A DNA stretch of 43,101 nt from an uncultured Thiodictyon sp. (GTDB taxonomy: Bacteria; Pseudomonadota; Gammaproteobacteria; Chromatiales; Chromatiaceae), in contig CAILVI010000028.1 of the NCBI GenBank assembly GCA_903837595.1, positions 1-43,101 of the forward strand, given 5' to 3'. The notes below the pieces were generated by a model, which worked only from the letters and a program-made list of their open reading frames with translations, made no database searches and had not been told where the DNA came from. Of this stretch, positions 24,245 to 38,349 are shown in pieces (positions within the stretch are counted from its first letter, which is position 1; every line of letters begins with the position of its first letter). Both the position numbers and the translations under genes were made by a program.

Positions 24245-25042
24245 ATGCCAGCAGTTTTATCGACTCCACCGGGACGACGATCGGTGCCGCGCGAGCGGCC
24301 TCGCGAGAAGCAGCGGCCCGAGGCATGGTTAGGTTTCCAGCCCCTCGATTGCGGCGAGGAACTCCTTGACCTGCACATGCAGCAGGCACGCGGCACACCG
24401 AAACGTTACTGGGCCATGTTGTTGAGCCATGGCCCGCGGCTGGGCCTCGGTGACGAAGAGATCACCAATACGCGGGCCGGTCTCACCGTTTATTTCTGGA
24501 TGTCGGAATCCTTGTGCCCGGTCGCCCACCAGTTTGCGGTGGATACCACCGCGGTCCGCAAGCACCTCGCCTATGGCGAGGGCCCCGACCCCGTCGTGGT
24601 ACCGACGCTGCCGGTCTTCGAGTCACCGCCCCCGGCCGCACTGCCCGGCTTGTTCAATCGGATCTTTAACCAGGTCCAGCGCATGAAGCTCCATCCCAAC
24701 TATACCGAGAGCCTGGGCCGCGAGCTGGGCATTCTGCCGATTGTTGATACGACTGAGCACCCGGTCCCCGAGTTCACCGTTACCACTGAACAAGGTCCCA
24801 ACGGGATGCGGCCACGCATCGATTACACCAAGTTTCGGCACCATGGTATCGCCGGGGAGTACCGCGTCAACGGTGGCCCCTGGTTGCCGCTGGGTCATTT
24901 CAACCAAAAGACGGTCTATGACGATCGCCCACTGGCCGTGCCGGGCACCCCGGAGAGCCGCGATTATCGCCTGCGCTGGTTGGACAAGGATGAGGCCCAT
25001 GGCGACTGGAGCGCGATCCAGACGGTGCTGGTGGGGGCTTGA
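24245..25042 (+). CDS. hypothetical protein
   Basis: This protein of up to 265 residues has no recognised family. The first 40 residues are Arg/Pro-rich and the start is uncertain: the ATG at 24245 has GAGGAG 18 bases ahead, while an ATG at 24377 (MQQARGTPKRYW) is a possible alternative. From there the sequence looks globular: LTVYFWMSESLCPVAHQF, then FNRIFNQVQRMKLHPNYTES, and a C-terminal beta-rich domain (about 190-265) with YRVNGGPWLPLGHFNQKTV and YRLRWLDKDEAHGDWS, which recalls fibronectin-type-III-like modules. No signal peptide is seen. It lies 64 bases after the nuclease-STAND gene on the same strand and converges with the large chemotaxis-kinase gene. A functional link with the STAND protein is possible but unproven. 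Confidence 0.62.
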   Translation: MPAVLSTPPGRRSVPRERPREKQRPEAWLGFQPLDCGEELLDLHMQQARGTPKRYWAMLLSHGPRLGLGDEEITNTRAGLTVYFWMSESLCPVAHQFAVDTTAVRKHLAYGEGPDPVVVPTLPVFESPPPAALPGLFNRIFNQVQRMKLHPNYTESLGRELGILPIVDTTEHPVPEFTVTTEQGPNGMRPRIDYTKFRHHGIAGEYRVNGGPWLPLGHFNQKTVYDDRPLAVPGTPESRDYRLRWLDKDEAHGDWSAIQTVLVGA

Positions 25043-25082
25043 GTCCTGCGGGTTGGCTGGCGCCTGGAGCGCATAAAACTGC

Positions 25083-25100
25083 GACCCAACCAAGGTTGGG

Positions 25101-25102
<2 letters not shown>
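25083..25102 (-). terminator. hairpin at the end of the CheB-CheR-kinase gene
   Basis: GACCCAACC (25083-25091) and GGTTGGGTC (25094-25102) form a perfect nine-base-pair stem that begins within the stop codon of the leftward kinase gene. On the minus strand it is followed by GCAGTTTTATG, a weak T-run, so intrinsic termination is possible. It sits between two convergent genes. Confidence 0.5.
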
Positions 25103-30092
<4,990 letters not shown>

Positions 30093-30841
30093 GGCGACTC
30101 ATGTGGTCAAGCGGCAACGGGCATGCGATTGGCCAGCACTGACCTGGGTCGTGTCATGCGGGGATCGACATCGCCGATTTACGAATAATGGCACTACCTA
30201 TTGTAGCGCAGCCCAAAGAGGGCGCAGCGGTCAGCGGGAGCGGGAGCCGGAGGCGGAGATAGCCGACGAAGCCGCGGTGCAGATTGGCGAGGCGTGCACG
30301 AAAGCCCCATCAGCGGCGCAGGTGGAGCGGCACGAGTGGCGGTTGGTTGGGTCGGGGCTGGTGACCTTGATCGTCGTGCAGACACTGCGGTTGGGGTTGT
30401 GGCGGCACTCGCCGTGGCCCTACCTCACCGCCGCCACCACCGATCGGCGCGCAGGGCGCCCCTTGTCAGCCCTGGCGCAGCCGGGGGTCTGAATGATTAG
30501 GGGCAGCGACTGAATCAACTCATCTTGAGTCGCGCCTGGTGCCGGTTAACCAGCAACGCTACCAAGACCGGAAGCGGCAGCGCACGCTTCCGAATGAAAT
30601 CCGTTGGTGTGATCCCTGCCTAGACGGCAAGCTCATTGGAAAACAAATGATCCATCGGTCGTCTATAGATATTTGCCTTAAGCGTGGCCGACTCCGGATA
30701 GGTATGGTTGGCTTGCCGTAATGGCCTCTTGAAATCGATGTCTTAACAATAACTTAATAGTATTGAGCGGGGGGGCCGGCATCCTTGGTGGTACCTCACC
30801 CTATATCAATAAATTTACCGCCAGTATGCCCAAAAAAGCGC
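30093..30841. other. gene-poor stretch of about 750 bases
   Basis: I find no supported gene. A plus-strand frame ending at 30492 contains VERHEWRLVGSGLVTLIVVQ and WRHSPWPYLTAA, but it has no credible start and Arg/Pro/Ala-rich flanks, so it is at best a gene remnant. Further right, a hairpin CGGAAGCG (30569-30576) / CGCTTCCG (30585-30592) is visible, and from about 30595 the base composition becomes clearly A/T-richer, marking the edge of the DNA that carries the orphan gene at 30931. The promoter of the CheB-CheR kinase should lie at the left end. Confidence 0.5.
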
Positions 30842-30871
30842 TTGCATCTGTCGAAATTCTGAGATTACAAT
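30842..30871 (+). promoter_or_regulatory. possible sigma-70-type promoter of the orphan gene
   Basis: TTGCAT (30842-30847) and TACAAT (30866-30871, five of six bases of the consensus) are 18 bases apart, upstream of the GTG at 30931. A second A/T-rich box, TATAAA, occurs at 30894-30899. The call rests on sequence pattern alone. Confidence 0.35.
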
Positions 30872-30930
30872 CCGGCGCGCAGGATACGGGTTGTATAAAT
30901 GCTTCCGTGAACGTAAAAGGAGGGCATCGT

Positions 30931-31962
30931 GTGAGAGAGCCAATAATGAAGTACTCGGATGTGCCGGACATCTACTGGATCAAGCAAAGATCCGGCAGGG
31001 ATTATTACTATTTTGAACAACATAAACCGGACGATCCTGCGGCGGTTCCCGCCCGGATCTACACCGATCCGAGAGGGCGCAGTGAGGTTGATGTCCGTAT
31101 TGAGGAGATTGGCAGCGTATCGCCGGTGGGGGAATCAGCGACCTCACTCGCAGCGGCTGATCCAGTCGGGGCGAAACTCTTTAGATCGCTTCAACTAAGA
31201 GGCATACTCCCGTACTACCTTGACGAGGCAGCTGTTAAAGCCCTATTCGAGAAGAAGTTTACGAAGACCGCCAATGGATACATGATAAGTCCCGCGTCAA
31301 GCGCTCGGGACGACGTCACTAAGTGCAGCGCAGACGAGGCGGCCGAAAGGGGCATTGCTTCCGGAAGGTCCTTTAGTGAAACCGATCATTATTTGACTGA
31401 GAACATTCGATTCGTCGAGAAAACGACCGTGGGGAAAGTATTCGAGCTGATTAAGCATATGCTCGAACATGATGAGATTGTTCTTGATCTTGAATTCGGA
31501 GCGCTGACGTCTCAGGAGTTGCGTAACTTTCAACATGCAATCAAGTGGCTGAGGTCATTGGGTATCGATCTGGATAACGTCCAGGTTAGTGGCGCTATGC
31601 GCCGACTGGACGAGGTTTTGGCGAAGCAGATCGTCGATAAGTCACGAGCGTCGGTAGACAAATTTGTTCTAATTTGTGAAAGGTTCGAAATACACCGTTG
31701 TAATCCCGAGACTGTGCTCTCCGACGGCTATGATCTTATGCATGTGCACGTCGATAGCGGTCGCCTGGGTCGATCCATAAGGTTTATTACGCGATTAGCG
31801 AAGAACCGAATGCACAGTGTTGCGAGACAGCTATGTGAATCGCACGTGAACCGAGTGTCGGATCGCGGACTGATGCTGAATGTATTTGGAACGGTGCTTG
31901 ACGCAAGTGAGAAAGATAGCGCGCTCGATTTGTCGGTGAATCCTATCGTTATCTTTAGGTAG
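30931..31962 (+). CDS. orphan hypothetical protein, A/T-richer than its surroundings
   Basis: This soluble protein of 343 residues has no family I recognise. The start is strongly supported: GTG at 30931 with AAGGAGGG six bases upstream; the open frame reaches back to 30763, but that part lacks a ribosome site. The N-terminus (MKYSDVPDIYWIKQRSGRDYYYFEQ) is followed by a charged region, a loop with SARDDVTKCSADEAAERGIA, a helical middle (TVGKVFELIKHMLEHDEIVLD), and a second half of alternating helices and strands (ALTSQELRNFQHAIKWLRSLGIDL; FVLICERFEIHRC). No signal peptide, membrane segment or catalytic motif is apparent. Its base composition is markedly richer in A/T than that of the operons around it, suggesting horizontal acquisition. 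It is followed by two copies of a palindromic repeat and a toxin-antitoxin pair. Confidence 0.72.
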   Translation: MREPIMKYSDVPDIYWIKQRSGRDYYYFEQHKPDDPAAVPARIYTDPRGRSEVDVRIEEIGSVSPVGESATSLAAADPVGAKLFRSLQLRGILPYYLDEAAVKALFEKKFTKTANGYMISPASSARDDVTKCSADEAAERGIASGRSFSETDHYLTENIRFVEKTTVGKVFELIKHMLEHDEIVLDLEFGALTSQELRNFQHAIKWLRSLGIDLDNVQVSGAMRRLDEVLAKQIVDKSRASVDKFVLICERFEIHRCNPETVLSDGYDLMHVHVDSGRLGRSIRFITRLAKNRMHSVARQLCESHVNRVSDRGLMLNVFGTVLDASEKDSALDLSVNPIVIFR

Positions 31963-31965
31963 CGG

Positions 31966-32008
31966 CGCGCCTGACACAGGCGTGACACCGCGCGACGGTG
32001 TCACGAGA
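31966..32008 (+). repeat. palindromic repeat, copy 1 (GTGACACCGC family)
   Basis: The unit reads GACACAGGCGTGACACCGCG then CGACGGTGTCACGAG; its core TGACACCG/CGGTGTCA is a hairpin. Related copies are at 32017-32063 and 33099-33147 in the same orientation. It begins four bases after the stop of the orphan gene. Confidence 0.8.
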
Positions 32009-32016
32009 CAATAGGC

Positions 32017-32063
32017 GCTGAGTGCCAGACATAGGTATGGCACCCCGCAGCGGCGCCACGAGA
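32017..32063 (+). repeat. palindromic repeat, copy 2 (diverged)
   Basis: This copy reads CGCTGAGTGCCAGACATAGG, then TATGGCACCCCGCAGCGGCGCCACGAG. It keeps the layout of copies 1 and 3, with several substitutions that weaken the hairpin. It lies about 150 bases before the antitoxin gene. Confidence 0.7.
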
Positions 32064-32209
32064 ATAACCGAGGGGGTTGGTTCGGGGGCGCTGTGGGGTC
32101 CTTCCCGGAGGCAGGGCTTTGGCGTGCGGGTCAAGCGCGGTGGTATTTCGCGTCGAGTGCCTGTCAGATGGATCAGACTTGGTGCTTGCCACCATGGAGG
32201 AGGAGGGCT

Positions 32210-32611
32210 ATGATTGCCCCAATCACATCGATTGAGGTAATTGATATGGTCCGTGAGGCCCCGGCGATGACGGTTCGGCAGAATCTTGGAGAGTTGCTCA
32301 ACGAGATTCAGTACCGGGGGGATTCGGTGGTGATCACGAAGAGCGGGAAGCGGGTTGCGGCACTGATCGATATTGCGCTTTTCGAGCGGCTGCGTGCCCT
32401 GGGCGAGGATGATGCACGCCCGCACGGGGAGCCGGCGCAAGCGATCTCCGCAGCCCCGGCGGATGATGGCATGGCCTTGAGCGGTGAGGCACCAATGGTC
32501 ACTGACGCGTTCGAGCGCATGGCGGCACTGCTGATGCAGATTGACCGCATCCCGGATCGAGTGGACGCCGGGGATCCGCTGGCATGGGATGAGCATGGCC
32601 TGCCTCAATGA
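32210..32611 (+). CDS. Phd/YefM-type antitoxin
   Basis: This 133-residue antitoxin partners the PIN toxin that follows. The Phd/YefM-like N-terminal part (about 14-65) shows MVREAPAMTVRQNLGELLNE, then DSVVITKSGKRVAALIDIALFERL, the DNA-binding and dimerisation domain of that family. The C-terminal 70 residues, which should wrap the toxin, are longer than in a typical Phd protein and include an Ala/Pro-rich linker (GEPAQAISAAPADDG) and a final helix with a VDAGDPLAWDEHG tail. The ATG at 32210 has a purine-rich GGAGGAGGAGGG just upstream, so it is the clear start; the frame to 32093 is not used. The stop overlaps the toxin start by four bases (ATGA). Auto-repression by the toxin-antitoxin complex is expected from family knowledge. 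Confidence 0.85.
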   Translation: MIAPITSIEVIDMVREAPAMTVRQNLGELLNEIQYRGDSVVITKSGKRVAALIDIALFERLRALGEDDARPHGEPAQAISAAPADDGMALSGEAPMVTDAFERMAALLMQIDRIPDRVDAGDPLAWDEHGLPQ

Positions 32612-33015
32612 TCGTCGTTGATACCTCTGCGGTTGTGGCCATCGTCTTCGCGGAGCCCGAGCGCGAGATGTTTCTACGTGCTCTCCAGGGAACCGACAGG
32701 GCATTGATCAGCACCGTCTCGGTGGTCGAGGCGCGCATGGTGGTGCATGGCAGACGGGGGCAGCGCGCGGTCGTGCTGTTGGACGATATCCTGCGACTGC
32801 CGATGTTTGATGTGGTCGCCCCCGGACTGGCGGAGATGGACGCGGCCTATGCCGCCTTCGTGGCGTTTGGTAAGGGCAGCGGCCACCCCGCGGGGCTGAA
32901 CTTCGGCGATGTGTTCAGCTATGCGCTGGCCAAGGTCCGCGCACTGCCGCTATTGTTCAAAGGTGAAGATTTCTCTCAGACCGATATCGCGAGTGCCTGC
33001 GTCGCACCCAGCTGA
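32608..33015 (+). CDS. vapC: VapC-type PIN-domain toxin
   Basis: This 135-residue PIN-domain ribonuclease is the likely toxin of the pair; VapC proteins cleave particular tRNAs or rRNA and stop growth. The acidic residues of the metal site are visible: Asp5 (VVDTSAVVAI), Glu41 (VSVVEARMV), Asp101 (NFGDVFSYALA) and Asp121 (FKGEDFSQTDI). Length and motif order are normal for the family, so it should be active. It overlaps the antitoxin gene by four bases, implying coupled translation. The antitoxin is Phd-like, while the toxin is of the VapC type with the FGDVFSYALAK motif, a combination that is common. The pair is flanked by copies of one palindromic repeat, and a strong terminator follows downstream. 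Confidence 0.92.
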   Translation: MIVVDTSAVVAIVFAEPEREMFLRALQGTDRALISTVSVVEARMVVHGRRGQRAVVLLDDILRLPMFDVVAPGLAEMDAAYAAFVAFGKGSGHPAGLNFGDVFSYALAKVRALPLLFKGEDFSQTDIASACVAPS

Positions 33016-33098
33016 ACCGGCGCCGCCGGTTCGCGCGATCTGCTGCCAGAAAAAAGACTGCCGCGTCCCGGCCGGAATGATGGAGCGCTTGCCCGCGG

Positions 33099-33147
33099 CG
33101 CTGAGCGCCAGACACAGGCGTGACACCGCGCAGCGGTGTCAAGCGAG
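33099..33147 (+). repeat. palindromic repeat, copy 3
   Basis: The unit reads GCGCTGAGCGCCAGACACAG then GCGTGACACCGCGCAGCGGTGTCAAGCGAG. The core TGACACCGC-GCA-GCGGTGTCA is a perfect hairpin of nine base pairs. Together with the copies at 31966 and 32017, it brackets the Phd/VapC pair. Confidence 0.8.
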
Positions 33148-33151
33148 GTTA

Positions 33152-33183
33152 GAGGGGCGCCCGCAGGGCGCCCCTCCTTTTTT
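33152..33183 (+). terminator. intrinsic terminator after vapC
   Basis: GAGGGGCGCCC (33152-33162) and GGGCGCCCCTC (33166-33176) form an 11-base-pair stem with a three-base loop, followed by C and six T (33178-33183). This is a textbook intrinsic terminator for rightward transcription. Confidence 0.88.
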
Positions 33184-33200
33184 CGGCGGAGCCGAAAAAA
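33178..33200 (-). terminator. hairpin terminator for the leftward sugar-phosphate operon
   Basis: TTTTTTCGGC (33178-33187) and GCCGAAAAAA (33191-33200) form a perfect ten-base-pair stem four bases after the fba stop. Read leftward, the G/C-rich top of the hairpin is followed by the T6 arm, so it can end the tkt-gap-pgk-pyk-fba transcript. Its T-run is shared with the terminator of vapC. Confidence 0.7.
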
Positions 33201-33203
33201 GGG

Positions 33204-34268
33204 CTAGTTGATCTTGGGGTCCAGCTCGCCCTTGGCGTAGCGGGTGGTCATGGCCTCCAGTGACAGCGGGGTGATCTTGCTGGCCCAGCCGGCGGTGCCG
33301 AAGGCCTCATAGCGTGACTTGCAGATGCCGTACATCGCCTTGGTGGCGGCGGCCAGATACTTGCGGGGGTCGAATTCCTTCGGGTGCTCGGCAAAGTACT
33401 GACGGATGGCGCCGGTGGAGGCCATGCGCAGGTCGGTATCGATGTTGACCTTACGCACGCCGTGCTTGATGCCCTCGACGATTTCCGCCACCGGCACGCC
33501 ATAGGTCTCGCCCATGTCGCCGCCGAACTTGTTGATGATCGCCAGCCACTCCTGGGGCACGGAAGAAGAACCGTGCATGACCAGGTGGGTGTTGGGGATG
33601 CGGGCGTTGATCTCCTTGATGCGCTTGATCGCCAGGATGTCGCCGGTGGGCGGACGGGTGAACTTGTAGGCGCCGTGGGAGGTGCCGATGGCGATGGCCA
33701 GCGCGTCGACCTTGGTCTTGGCGACGAAGTCAGCGGCCTCTTCGGGGTCGGTGAGCAGCTGGCTGTGATCCAGGGTGCCCTCGGCGCCCACGCCGTCCTC
33801 TTCGCCGGCCTGGCCGGTCTCCAGTGAGCCCAGGCAGCCCAGTTCGCCCTCAACCGAGACGCCGCAGGCGTGGGACATGGCGACCACGTTCTTGGTCACG
33901 TCTACGTTGTAGTCGTAGGTCGAGGGGGTCTTGCCGTCTTCCAGCAGGGAGCCGTCCATCATGACGGATGAAAAGCCGAGCTGGATGGAGCGCTGGCAGA
34001 TGGCGGGGGAGGTGCCGTGGTCCTGGTGCATGCACACCGGGATATGTGGCCACTCTTCGATGGCGGCCAGGATCAGGTGGCGCAGGAAGGGGGCGCCGGC
34101 ATATTTGCGGGCACCGGCGGAGGCCTGCACGATGACCGGGGAATCGGTCTCGTGGGCGGCCTGCATCATGGCGCGCATCTGCTCCAAATTATTGACGTTG
34201 AAGGCCGGCACGCCGTAACCGTGCTCGGCGGCGTGGTCCAGCAGTTGACGCATTGAAATCAGGGCCAT
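33204..34268 (-). CDS. fba: fructose-bisphosphate aldolase, class II
   Basis: This zinc-dependent aldolase of 354 residues joins or splits fructose-1,6-bisphosphate and the two triose phosphates; in the Calvin cycle it also makes sedoheptulose-1,7-bisphosphate. It starts [23 protein letters not shown] (first part [17 protein letters not shown]). The active-site segment [13 protein letters not shown] carries a zinc His and the catalytic Asp; further metal and phosphate ligands lie in [14 protein letters not shown] and [14 protein letters not shown]. The length of about 350 and the motif form fit the long-chain Calvin-type class IIA enzymes of autotrophic proteobacteria (CbbA-like). GAGGAAG precedes the ATG. 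It is the last gene of the leftward tkt-gap-pgk-pyk-fba operon, 92 bases after pyk. Confidence 0.95.
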   Translation of the reverse strand: MALISMRQLLDHAAEHGYGVPAFNVNNLEQMRAMMQAAHETDSPVIVQASAGARKYAGAPFLRHLILAAIEEWPHIPVCMHQDHGTSPAICQRSIQLGFSSVMMDGSLLEDGKTPSTYDYNVDVTKNVVAMSHACGVSVEGELGCLGSLETGQAGEEDGVGAEGTLDHSQLLTDPEEAADFVAKTKVDALAIAIGTSHGAYKFTRPPTGDILAIKRIKEINARIPNTHLVMHGSSSVPQEWLAIINKFGGDMGETYGVPVAEIVEGIKHGVRKVNIDTDLRMASTGAIRQYFAEHPKEFDPRKYLAAATKAMYGICKSRYEAFGTAGWASKITPLSLEAMTTRYAKGELDPKIN

Positions 34269-34360
34269 GGAGTCTTCCTCGTGTGGTTATGCAAGAATTC
34301 GTGAGTGGGATGGATGGATGGGTGCTTGCGGTATGGTGCAGCTGACAGTCGACCAGGGGC

Positions 34361-35803
34361 CTAATTCGGCCCGGCCACCTGGTGCTCCCCGACCCGCATG
34401 ATCTTCATGATGTTGGTCTGGCCTTCGACGCCGCAGCGGTCGCCCTTGGTGATGATGACCAGGTCGCCATCGTGCACGGCACCGCGCTGCTTGAGCTCTT
34501 CGAGTAACGCCAGGTTGACCTCGTTGACCTCCTGGCACTGCATGTCGAAGCTTAGCGGATAGACGCCGCGGAAAATCCGCGCCTTGCGCCGGGTCTCCGC
34601 GCTGGGGGACATGGCGTAGATGGGGATGCCGGAGCTGATGCGGGACATCCATTTCACCGTGGAGCCGGTCTCGGTCAGCGCCGCGATGGCCTTTACGCCC
34701 AAGTGATTGGCGGTGTACATGGTGGCCATGGCGATGGCCTCGTCGACCCGGCCGAACACCGAGTCGATCCGGTGCCCGGAGCGGGTGACTTGGCGTTCGG
34801 CCTCGATGCAGACGCGGTCGAGTGCCTCCACCACCTGGACCGGGAACCGGCCGACCGAGGACTCGGCGGAGAGCATGACGGCATCGGTGCCGTCGAGCAC
34901 CGCGTTGGCCACGTCGAACACCTCGGCCCGGGTCGGGATGGCATGGTCGATCATGGACTGCATCATCTGGGTGGCGGTGATGACCACCCGGTTGAGGTCG
35001 CGGCTGCGCTTGATCAGCTGCTTCTGCACCGCCGGGAGTTTGGCGTCGCCGATCTCCACACCCAGGTCGCCGCGGGCGACCATGATCACATCGGAGGCCT
35101 TGATGATCTCGTCGAGGCAGTTCAGTGCCTCCGCCCGCTCGATCTTGGCGACGATGCCGCCCTGGCCGCCGGCCGCGCGCAGTAGCTCCCGCGCCAGATT
35201 GACATCCTCGGCACTGCGCACAAAGGACACCGCGAGATAGTCCGCCCCGATCTCGGCGGCGAAGCGGATGTCCGCCTTGTCCTTGTCGGTCAGGGCCGGG
35301 GCGGAGAGCCCGCCGCCCTTCTTGTTGATGCCCTTGGCGTTGGAGAGGGTGCCGCCGATGACCACGGTGCAGCCGATGCGCCCGCCGTTGACGGTGTCGA
35401 CCAGCAGCTCGATGGCCCCGTCGTCCAGCAGCAGGACGTCGCCGGGGCGCACGTCGTCGGCCAGTTCCGGGTAGGTGGTGCCGACCTGGGTCTGGTCGCC
35501 GTCCGCCAGGAGGCAGGCAGCGTCGATGGCGAAGGCGTCCCCGTTGGCCAGCTCGACCGCGCCCTCATGGAAGCGGCCGATGCGGATCTTGGGTCCCTGC
35601 AGGTCCAGGAGGATGGCCAGTTCCTGGCCGGTGGCCAGTGCCCGCTCACGCACCAGGCGCACGCGCTCGCGGTGGCGCTCGTGGGTGTCGTGTGAGAGGT
35701 TGAGCCTCACCACATCGACGCCCGCGGCGATGATGGCATCCATCACCGCCGGGGAGTCCGTGGCGGGGCCCAGGGTCGCAACGATCTTGGTACGTCTGCT
35801 CAT
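34361..35803 (-). CDS. pyk: pyruvate kinase
   Basis: This 480-residue enzyme converts phosphoenolpyruvate and ADP to pyruvate and ATP. Motifs are typical: MSRRTKIVATLGPATDSP at the start, LRLNLSHD-type VVRLNLSHDTHE, GPKIRIGRF, catalytic Lys in GGIVAKIERAEAL, metal-binding MVARGDLGVEIGD, and ATQMMQSMIDHAIPTRAEV for substrate binding. The C-terminal regulatory domain ends HDGDLVIITKGDRCGVEGQTN. It lies between pgk and fba in the operon. Co-location with Calvin-cycle genes suggests that outflow of fixed carbon from 3-phosphoglycerate to pyruvate is expressed together with fixation. About 97 bases separate it from pgk; this gap contains imperfect CAGCG(A/G)TCA-type repeats. Confidence 0.95.
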   Translation of the reverse strand: MSRRTKIVATLGPATDSPAVMDAIIAAGVDVVRLNLSHDTHERHRERVRLVRERALATGQELAILLDLQGPKIRIGRFHEGAVELANGDAFAIDAACLLADGDQTQVGTTYPELADDVRPGDVLLLDDGAIELLVDTVNGGRIGCTVVIGGTLSNAKGINKKGGGLSAPALTDKDKADIRFAAEIGADYLAVSFVRSAEDVNLARELLRAAGGQGGIVAKIERAEALNCLDEIIKASDVIMVARGDLGVEIGDAKLPAVQKQLIKRSRDLNRVVITATQMMQSMIDHAIPTRAEVFDVANAVLDGTDAVMLSAESSVGRFPVQVVEALDRVCIEAERQVTRSGHRIDSVFGRVDEAIAMATMYTANHLGVKAIAALTETGSTVKWMSRISSGIPIYAMSPSAETRRKARIFRGVYPLSFDMQCQEVNEVNLALLEELKQRGAVHDGDLVIITKGDRCGVEGQTNIMKIMRVGEHQVAGPN

Positions 35804-35900
35804 TGGTTGGCTCTTAGCTGTCAGCGATCAACGCTCAGCGGCGAGTCTGCCTCGCCCTCTTGTTGATGGCTGAGCACTGACCGCTGACCGCTTGTCCTTG

Positions 35901-37082
35901 TTAGTCGTTCGCGCGGGATTCGAGCATGGCGACGGCCGGCAGGGTCTTGCCCTCCAGATACTCCAGGAAGGCGCCGCCCGCGGTGGAGATGTACGAGATC
36001 TTGTCGTAGATGCCATATTTCTGGATGGCCGCGATGGTGTCGCCGCCGCCCGCCAGGCTGAAGCCGGCGGCGTTGGCAATCGCCATGGCGACGGTCTTGG
36101 TGCCCGCGCCGAACTGGTCGAACTCGAAGACGCCAACCGGGCCGTTCCACACGATGGTGCCGGCCTTGCTGATGATGTCGGCCAGTTGCTGGGCGGACTT
36201 GGGGCCGATGTCGAAGATCATGTCGTCGTCGGCGATCGTATTGGCATCCTTGACCACGGCCGGCTCGGTCTCGGCGAAATTCTTGCCGGTCACTACGTCC
36301 ACCGCGATCGGGATGGTGGCGCCGCGGGCGGTCATCTTTGCCATCAGGGCCTGGGCGGTGGGGATCAGGTCGTGCTCGCACAGCGACTTGCCGATCTTGT
36401 GCCCGCTGGCGGCCAGGAAGGTATTGGCGATGCCGCCGCCGACCACCAGTTGGTCCACCTTCTCCGACAGGGCCTCGAGCACCGTCAGCTTGGTGGAGAC
36501 CTTGGAACCGCCGACGATGGCGACCATGGGCCGCGCCGGGTCGGCCAGGGCCTTCTTCAGTGCGTCCAGTTCCGCGGCCAGCAGCAGACCGGCGCAGGCG
36601 GTGGGGGCAAACTTGCCGACACCATGGGTGGAGGCCTGGGCGCGGTGGGCGGTGCCGAAGGCGTCCATCACAAAGACGTCGCACAGGGCGGCGTATTTTT
36701 TGGCGAGTTCCTCGTTGTCCTTGCCCTCGCCCTTGTTGAAGCGGACGTTGTCGAGCAGGACCAGTTCGCCGTCGGCGATGACCGGGGTGTGCTCGAAATA
36801 GTCGCGGATCAGGCGCACCGGCCGCCCCAGCTTGACGGCCAGGTCGTCGGCGACCGGCTTGAGCGAATCTGCCTCGGAGAACACGCCCTCTTCCGGCCGC
36901 CCCAAGTGGGACATCACCATGACCTTGGCACCGGCCTTGATGCAATGCTCGAAGGTGGCCATGGAGGCGGTGATGCGGGCGTCGGAGGTGACCTTGCCGT
37001 TCTTGACCGGTACGTTCAGATCCGAGCGGATCAGCACCCGCTTGCCGGCAAGGTCGAGATCGGTGAGCTTGATGAAGGACAT
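35901..37082 (-). CDS. pgk: phosphoglycerate kinase
   Basis: This 393-residue enzyme phosphorylates 3-phosphoglycerate with ATP (the Calvin direction) or the reverse in glycolysis. The N-terminal domain shows [18 protein letters not shown] and the substrate-binding Arg/His region [14 protein letters not shown]; the C-terminal domain shows the nucleotide-binding [15 protein letters not shown] and [13 protein letters not shown]. The family ending is replaced by the near-terminal [18 protein letters not shown], as expected. GAGAGGA lies about eight bases before the ATG at 37082. It follows gap with a 183-base gap and precedes pyk. Nothing is unusual in length or motifs. Confidence 0.96.
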   Translation of the reverse strand: MSFIKLTDLDLAGKRVLIRSDLNVPVKNGKVTSDARITASMATFEHCIKAGAKVMVMSHLGRPEEGVFSEADSLKPVADDLAVKLGRPVRLIRDYFEHTPVIADGELVLLDNVRFNKGEGKDNEELAKKYAALCDVFVMDAFGTAHRAQASTHGVGKFAPTACAGLLLAAELDALKKALADPARPMVAIVGGSKVSTKLTVLEALSEKVDQLVVGGGIANTFLAASGHKIGKSLCEHDLIPTAQALMAKMTARGATIPIAVDVVTGKNFAETEPAVVKDANTIADDDMIFDIGPKSAQQLADIISKAGTIVWNGPVGVFEFDQFGAGTKTVAMAIANAAGFSLAGGGDTIAAIQKYGIYDKISYISTAGGAFLEYLEGKTLPAVAMLESRAND

Positions 37083-37265
37083 GGGGGCAATCCTCTCGTA
37101 CAGGGTGAATGGAGCTATCTGGAAAGCCGCGGGGCTTGCCGGATGACTCTGCTGAGTCTATGGGGTTGGTGGGCGGCGTCCTTGCAGCTGGTGGGTTACG
37201 GCGCGCGGGTTGGGCTGGGAGCAAGTCCGCAGCCTGGTGCCCGCGCGCCTAACCTACCCTACGGG

Positions 37266-38342
<1,077 letters not shown>

Positions 38343-38349
38343 TTAAGTC

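Noticed and set aside
30763-30930. Longer start of the orphan gene
   Set aside because: No ribosome site precedes 30763, and GTG 30931 has a near-perfect one.
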